This document shows positions 61,538 through 64,000 of a stretch of 64,000 nucleotides of DNA, in pieces (position 1 is the first letter of the stretch; the number at the start of each line of letters is the position of its first letter). The translations under genes and the position numbers were made by a program. The DNA lies in the NCBI GenBank assembly GCA_002503055.1, contig DAQX01000007.1, positions 20,377 to 84,376 of the forward strand, in the 5' to 3' direction. Origin of the DNA: Euryarchaeota archaeon UBA86 (lineage in GTDB: Archaea; Thermoplasmatota; Poseidoniia; Poseidoniales; Thalassarchaeaceae). The notes under the pieces are model-generated. The model was not told the DNA's origin and ran no database searches. It saw only the letters and a program-made list of their open reading frames with translations.

Positions 61538-63301
61538 TCAGGCAGATGGGCCATACGGTTTGTCTATGTCTAATTGAACGATATACAGCCCAGTGGTAAT
61601 ACAGGAGAGGTATGTGTATCCTTTATGATACTCGGCAGCCCATAGGAACGGAGTCCATCCGAAATCGTAGTATGAACTGTCGAGGGGAACACCATCTTCT
61701 CCGTGTGGCAAATGGAAGCCCACTGTAGCATCCATGTGAGTATCCGTCTTGTTGCCTTCAGACAGTCCAGCGAGCATCAGAGTCTCAACATCGACCACCC
61801 AAAGTCCAGCGTGGTAACTAGATAGGTAAATTCGAGCATCCCAAGCACCCCCGTGGCTCGTATCCGGGAGCCCGGGCAATCCGGTTTGGAAGACCTGAGT
61901 ATCAACATTGTGCGGGCTGAATAGTAACCACTCCTCTCCACCGGGGATGTGATGGTCATTTGCAAAAGGTATCTCCCATCCGTGAATTAACTTCGGCTTG
62001 AAACGTACATTTCCGTTTATTTCTTCGTACTCGGTTGTATCAAGAAGATACGACATACCTGTCCCCACTGTAGTCTCCAGGACCTCGGTTGCGATGATTG
62101 TCAGATGCATCTTACCCGGAGAGTAACCAAGATGCGAAGCATCTACCATCTCGTCGACTGGCTCGGCATAGTGGATGTATGAAGCACGACCGCCGTTCTC
62201 ATTACTGGTGCACCCACAATCGATCTCTCCATCGCCATCGAAGTCCTCGAATTCCATCCACTGTCCGACCTCAGGAGCTCTCCAATTGCAGCCTGCCTGA
62301 GTGCCACCTGAGACTCTGCAGAGAGAGCCGTACCAGAGATACTCAACTAGGTCCTTATTTGGATGAGGGACATCCGAAACATCGAAGATTCTCAACCCTG
62401 CTTCCCAGTAAGCTCCGTACACATAGGTTCTCCCGAAGCGTGGGTCATTCGAATCCTCTCCTGGCCAAGTCTGAACAGTCATGTCATGGATGTATATCCA
62501 TCCACCTAGAGTCGATTCCCAACTGACCTCAGCCTCTCCCAACTTGACGATTCTAGGCAAGTCCCCATATCCAGCGAAGTTGAGATGAGCAACCGTGATG
62601 CCTCCACATGCATCTCCTTGTCCAACATCACACGCTTCGTAGTCCGGATTGGCTACGAAGATATACCATTCATTGTCGATCATATGTGTGTAGAGGTTGT
62701 GCGGACCACTCGGATGGTCAGCATCATACCAAGAATCGACCCAACTAGGGTCACTCTTGTCTGTTACATCCACAAGTGTTACTGTAACCTGGGCAGGATC
62801 TTCCCAGTCTCCGACATTAGGATCAGCAGCTCCAGGATCGACTAGTTGGTTCTGCACAATCACATACTCTCTACCATTGTACTCAAGATACTTGACATCT
62901 AGTACCTGGGTATTAGGGTCATAATAGACACCTGTTACAGTAGTGTTTGAGGGGTCTGTCACATCCACGATATGCATCTCACTCCATCCTGCGATGTATG
63001 CGTAGGTTTTGCCATCCGGAGAGTCAGCGACCTGAACTTCTGCATTCCCAGGGGCCGTGAGTGCATTGAATGAAACAGGCTGGATGTTGTCAGTATACAT
63101 GATGTGCTGGCTCGCATTTCTGTGGTCATGATCCTCATCTTGTAGTAGAGGGTCGATCATTTCGTTTGTATCTGAGACACCACCTCCCGGGCCATCGGAC
63201 ATCATGAACAAAGCAGCCGATGCCCCAATCAGACAGACCACTAGACCGAGTGCTAGTGCCATGCGTTCGGATTCCACGATACCCGCGAGCCCGCAGGTCA
63301 T
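61538..63301 (-). CDS. Large membrane-anchored LVIVD-type beta-propeller protein
   Basis: 587 residues. An N-terminal helix (about 14-34: LALGLVVCLIGASAALFMM) anchors it; it lacks a lipobox, unlike the paralogue. Repeats include MHIVDVTDPSNTTVTGVYY, VTLVDVTDKSDPSWVDSWY and LRIFDVSDVPHP. Acidic/His motifs are DEDHDHRNASQHIM, FSPHNVDTQ and YLSSYHAGLWVVDV. It shares the FSPHN and YHAG-W motifs with the protein at 59.5 kb. The start is 30 bases from the divergent small exported protein's start. Met14 is an alternative start. Confidence 0.8.
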   Translation of the reverse strand: MTCGLAGIVESERMALALGLVVCLIGASAALFMMSDGPGGGVSDTNEMIDPLLQDEDHDHRNASQHIMYTDNIQPVSFNALTAPGNAEVQVADSPDGKTYAYIAGWSEMHIVDVTDPSNTTVTGVYYDPNTQVLDVKYLEYNGREYVIVQNQLVDPGAADPNVGDWEDPAQVTVTLVDVTDKSDPSWVDSWYDADHPSGPHNLYTHMIDNEWYIFVANPDYEACDVGQGDACGGITVAHLNFAGYGDLPRIVKLGEAEVSWESTLGGWIYIHDMTVQTWPGEDSNDPRFGRTYVYGAYWEAGLRIFDVSDVPHPNKDLVEYLWYGSLCRVSGGTQAGCNWRAPEVGQWMEFEDFDGDGEIDCGCTSNENGGRASYIHYAEPVDEMVDASHLGYSPGKMHLTIIATEVLETTVGTGMSYLLDTTEYEEINGNVRFKPKLIHGWEIPFANDHHIPGGEEWLLFSPHNVDTQVFQTGLPGLPDTSHGGAWDARIYLSSYHAGLWVVDVETLMLAGLSEGNKTDTHMDATVGFHLPHGEDGVPLDSSYYDFGWTPFLWAAEYHKGYTYLSCITTGLYIVQLDIDKPYGPSA

Positions 63302-63312
63302 GTTGAAGCCAT

Positions 63313-63332
63313 CGCCCCTCTACGGAGGGGCG
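63313..63332. promoter_or_regulatory. Perfect 8-bp hairpin between two divergent exported-protein genes
   Basis: CGCCCCTC (63313-63320) and GAGGGGCG (63325-63332) are exact reverse complements with loop TACG. The hairpin fills the 30-base space between the start codons at 63301 and 63332, and its last base is the G of the GTG. Such a short divergent gap leaves little room for promoters, so the stem might be an operator or a start-region RNA fold. Inference only. Confidence 0.4.
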
Positions 63333-63925
63333 TGCGCGGCATCGTAGCAGTAGTATGCATCTCCCTGATTCTTCTATCCGTTCCAGTATCGGCTCATGAG
63401 CCCAAGGAATACACGATGCTACTCAAACAGGATGGAGTCACTCCCAATGGAGTGCCCGAGGGAATACTAGTCACTACCGACTCACTCTTCTTCCGAAATG
63501 CAGACAGTCGCGAGAATACTTCTCATAGGATTCTAATCGATGCGGACGGAGACGGAGTCTTCGACGGTATCGATGACATTGCAACAGCATGGCTTACATC
63601 TTCTTGCGAACTAAATGAGACAGGTGAGCGAATCAATCCTAATTGCGAAGTTACCGAATTGGTGTACCTTGATCCCTCCAATGGACTTCTGCCCGGAATA
63701 CTCGCGTTGCAACATGTAATTGACAACAATGGTACATTTTGGGAGATGAACTTCACTGTAACATTCACTGATGATGTGCATACTCCGGATAACTCCGTGA
63801 CAGAAGAGGAGGAAGAGGCCGAAACTTCAGATGAGATAGACTATGCCACAATTCTCCTAATCGCATCATTAGTTGGAATAATGATCATCCTGCCTAGATT
63901 GATGGGAACAAGCGAGCAGGAATGA
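63332..63925 (+). CDS. Small exported beta-sandwich protein, paralogue of the 58.9 kb protein
   Basis: 197 residues. Signal peptide (about 1-21: VVCISLILLSVPVSAHE), a beta-rich domain with EYTMLLKQDGVTPNGV, SLFFRNADSRENTSHRILIDADGDGVFDGIDD, an acidic linker and one C-terminal helix (about 170-190). The HRILIDADGDG stretch matches RSVLLDADGDG in the gene at 58.9 kb. GTG start. It is divergent from the LVIVD gene, so the exported cluster extends to both sides of 63.3 kb. Confidence 0.7.
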   Translation: MRGIVAVVCISLILLSVPVSAHEPKEYTMLLKQDGVTPNGVPEGILVTTDSLFFRNADSRENTSHRILIDADGDGVFDGIDDIATAWLTSSCELNETGERINPNCEVTELVYLDPSNGLLPGILALQHVIDNNGTFWEMNFTVTFTDDVHTPDNSVTEEEEEAETSDEIDYATILLIASLVGIMIILPRLMGTSEQE

Positions 63926-63977
63926 TATCCTTCCAACGGTTGTACTCAATAACTCCCGCTCAGTCGGCACCCTCACG

Positions 63978-64000
63978 GGGCGCTTAGCTCAGCTTGGAAG
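63978..64000 (+). tRNA. tRNA 5' end, truncated by window edge
   Basis: GGGCGCT (acceptor 5' strand) is followed by TAGCTCAGCTTGG, which is the U8-A9-D-arm start of a tRNA. The rest lies outside the window, so the anticodon is unknown. Confidence 0.7.

Overview
The window is a gene-dense archaeal chromosome segment and reads as Marine Group II Euryarchaeota (Candidatus Poseidoniales). The information-processing genes are archaeal: membrane LonB protease, PolD small subunit DP1, aIF2-alpha, Nop10, Nob1, ribosomal proteins L40e, L37e, L44e and S27e, archaeal-type TyrRS and PheS, and a PAC2-family proteasome assembly factor. They are mixed with bacterial-type metabolic genes (class II CCA enzyme, SufS/SufE, FolD, glutaryl-CoA dehydrogenase, ETF, P5C dehydrogenase) and large secreted proteins. 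Class-level placement is by gene content only; no phylogeny was run. I see no transposon, CRISPR array, plasmid or phage gene and no gene-free stretch above 300 bases.

Layout. 1-5.6 kb: end of a giant surface protein, LonB, an MFS exporter, a Thr-type asparaginase. 5.6-11.3 kb: UPF0147, a class V aminotransferase, a LysE exporter with L40e, PurA, a small zinc protein, PruA. 11.3-12.8 kb: a TPP riboswitch in front of a sodium:solute symporter. 12.9-16.9 kb: PAP2 phosphatase, a PiT transporter fused to a PhoU-like domain, and a divergent AbrB-PhoU regulator. 16.9-24.1 kb: redoxin-CcdA fusion, tRNA-Val, DeoC, SerC, PdxT, radical SAM protein, Fe-S RecB-like nuclease, tRNA-Ser. 24.2-29.5 kb: a ubiquitin-like protein ending in Gly-Gly, the L44e-S27e-aIF2a-Nop10-PAC2 operon, two membrane proteins, L37e and PurF. 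29.5-42.9 kb: a beta-propeller/PKD protein, glutaryl-CoA dehydrogenase with EtfBA, a membrane-anchored propeller, TyrRS, HMG-CoA synthase, a second acyl-CoA dehydrogenase with a cysteine-desulfurase-like protein, a degenerate GcvH-like protein and the CCA enzyme. 42.9-53.1 kb: ParB/SerK-like protein, PCMT-like protein, tRNA-Val, PncC, DP1, HAD phosphatase, MoaD-like protein, TatA, Nob1, a DedA-family protein, tRNA-Glu, SufS-SufE-SufT, FolD, tRNA-Thr. 53.1-64 kb: a zinc-ribbon membrane protein, PheS and an exported gene cluster. A tRNA begins at the right edge.

The least explained block is 55.0-63.9 kb: a YHYH-domain protein, two SCO-type copper-chaperone lipoproteins with different domains inserted at the same place in the fold, two large LVIVD-type propeller proteins and two related small C-terminally anchored proteins. 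The parts come in pairs, all appear exported, and several carry possible metal ligands (CxxxC plus His, and His-rich motifs). I infer an extracytoplasmic metal- or redox-related system; its substrate is unknown.

Architecture is very compact. All twelve convergent protein-coding pairs are at most 3 bases apart or overlap, and five abut exactly (13666/13667, 31004/31005, 38566/38567, 43334/43335, 48143/48144). Three tRNA 3' ends lie 0-1 base from an opposing stop codon. Operon partners often overlap by 4 bases. Some genes look leaderless with a TATA-like box 26-28 bases upstream (nob1, the DedA gene, the AbrB-PhoU regulator); others carry GGAGG/GGTGA-type ribosome binding sites.
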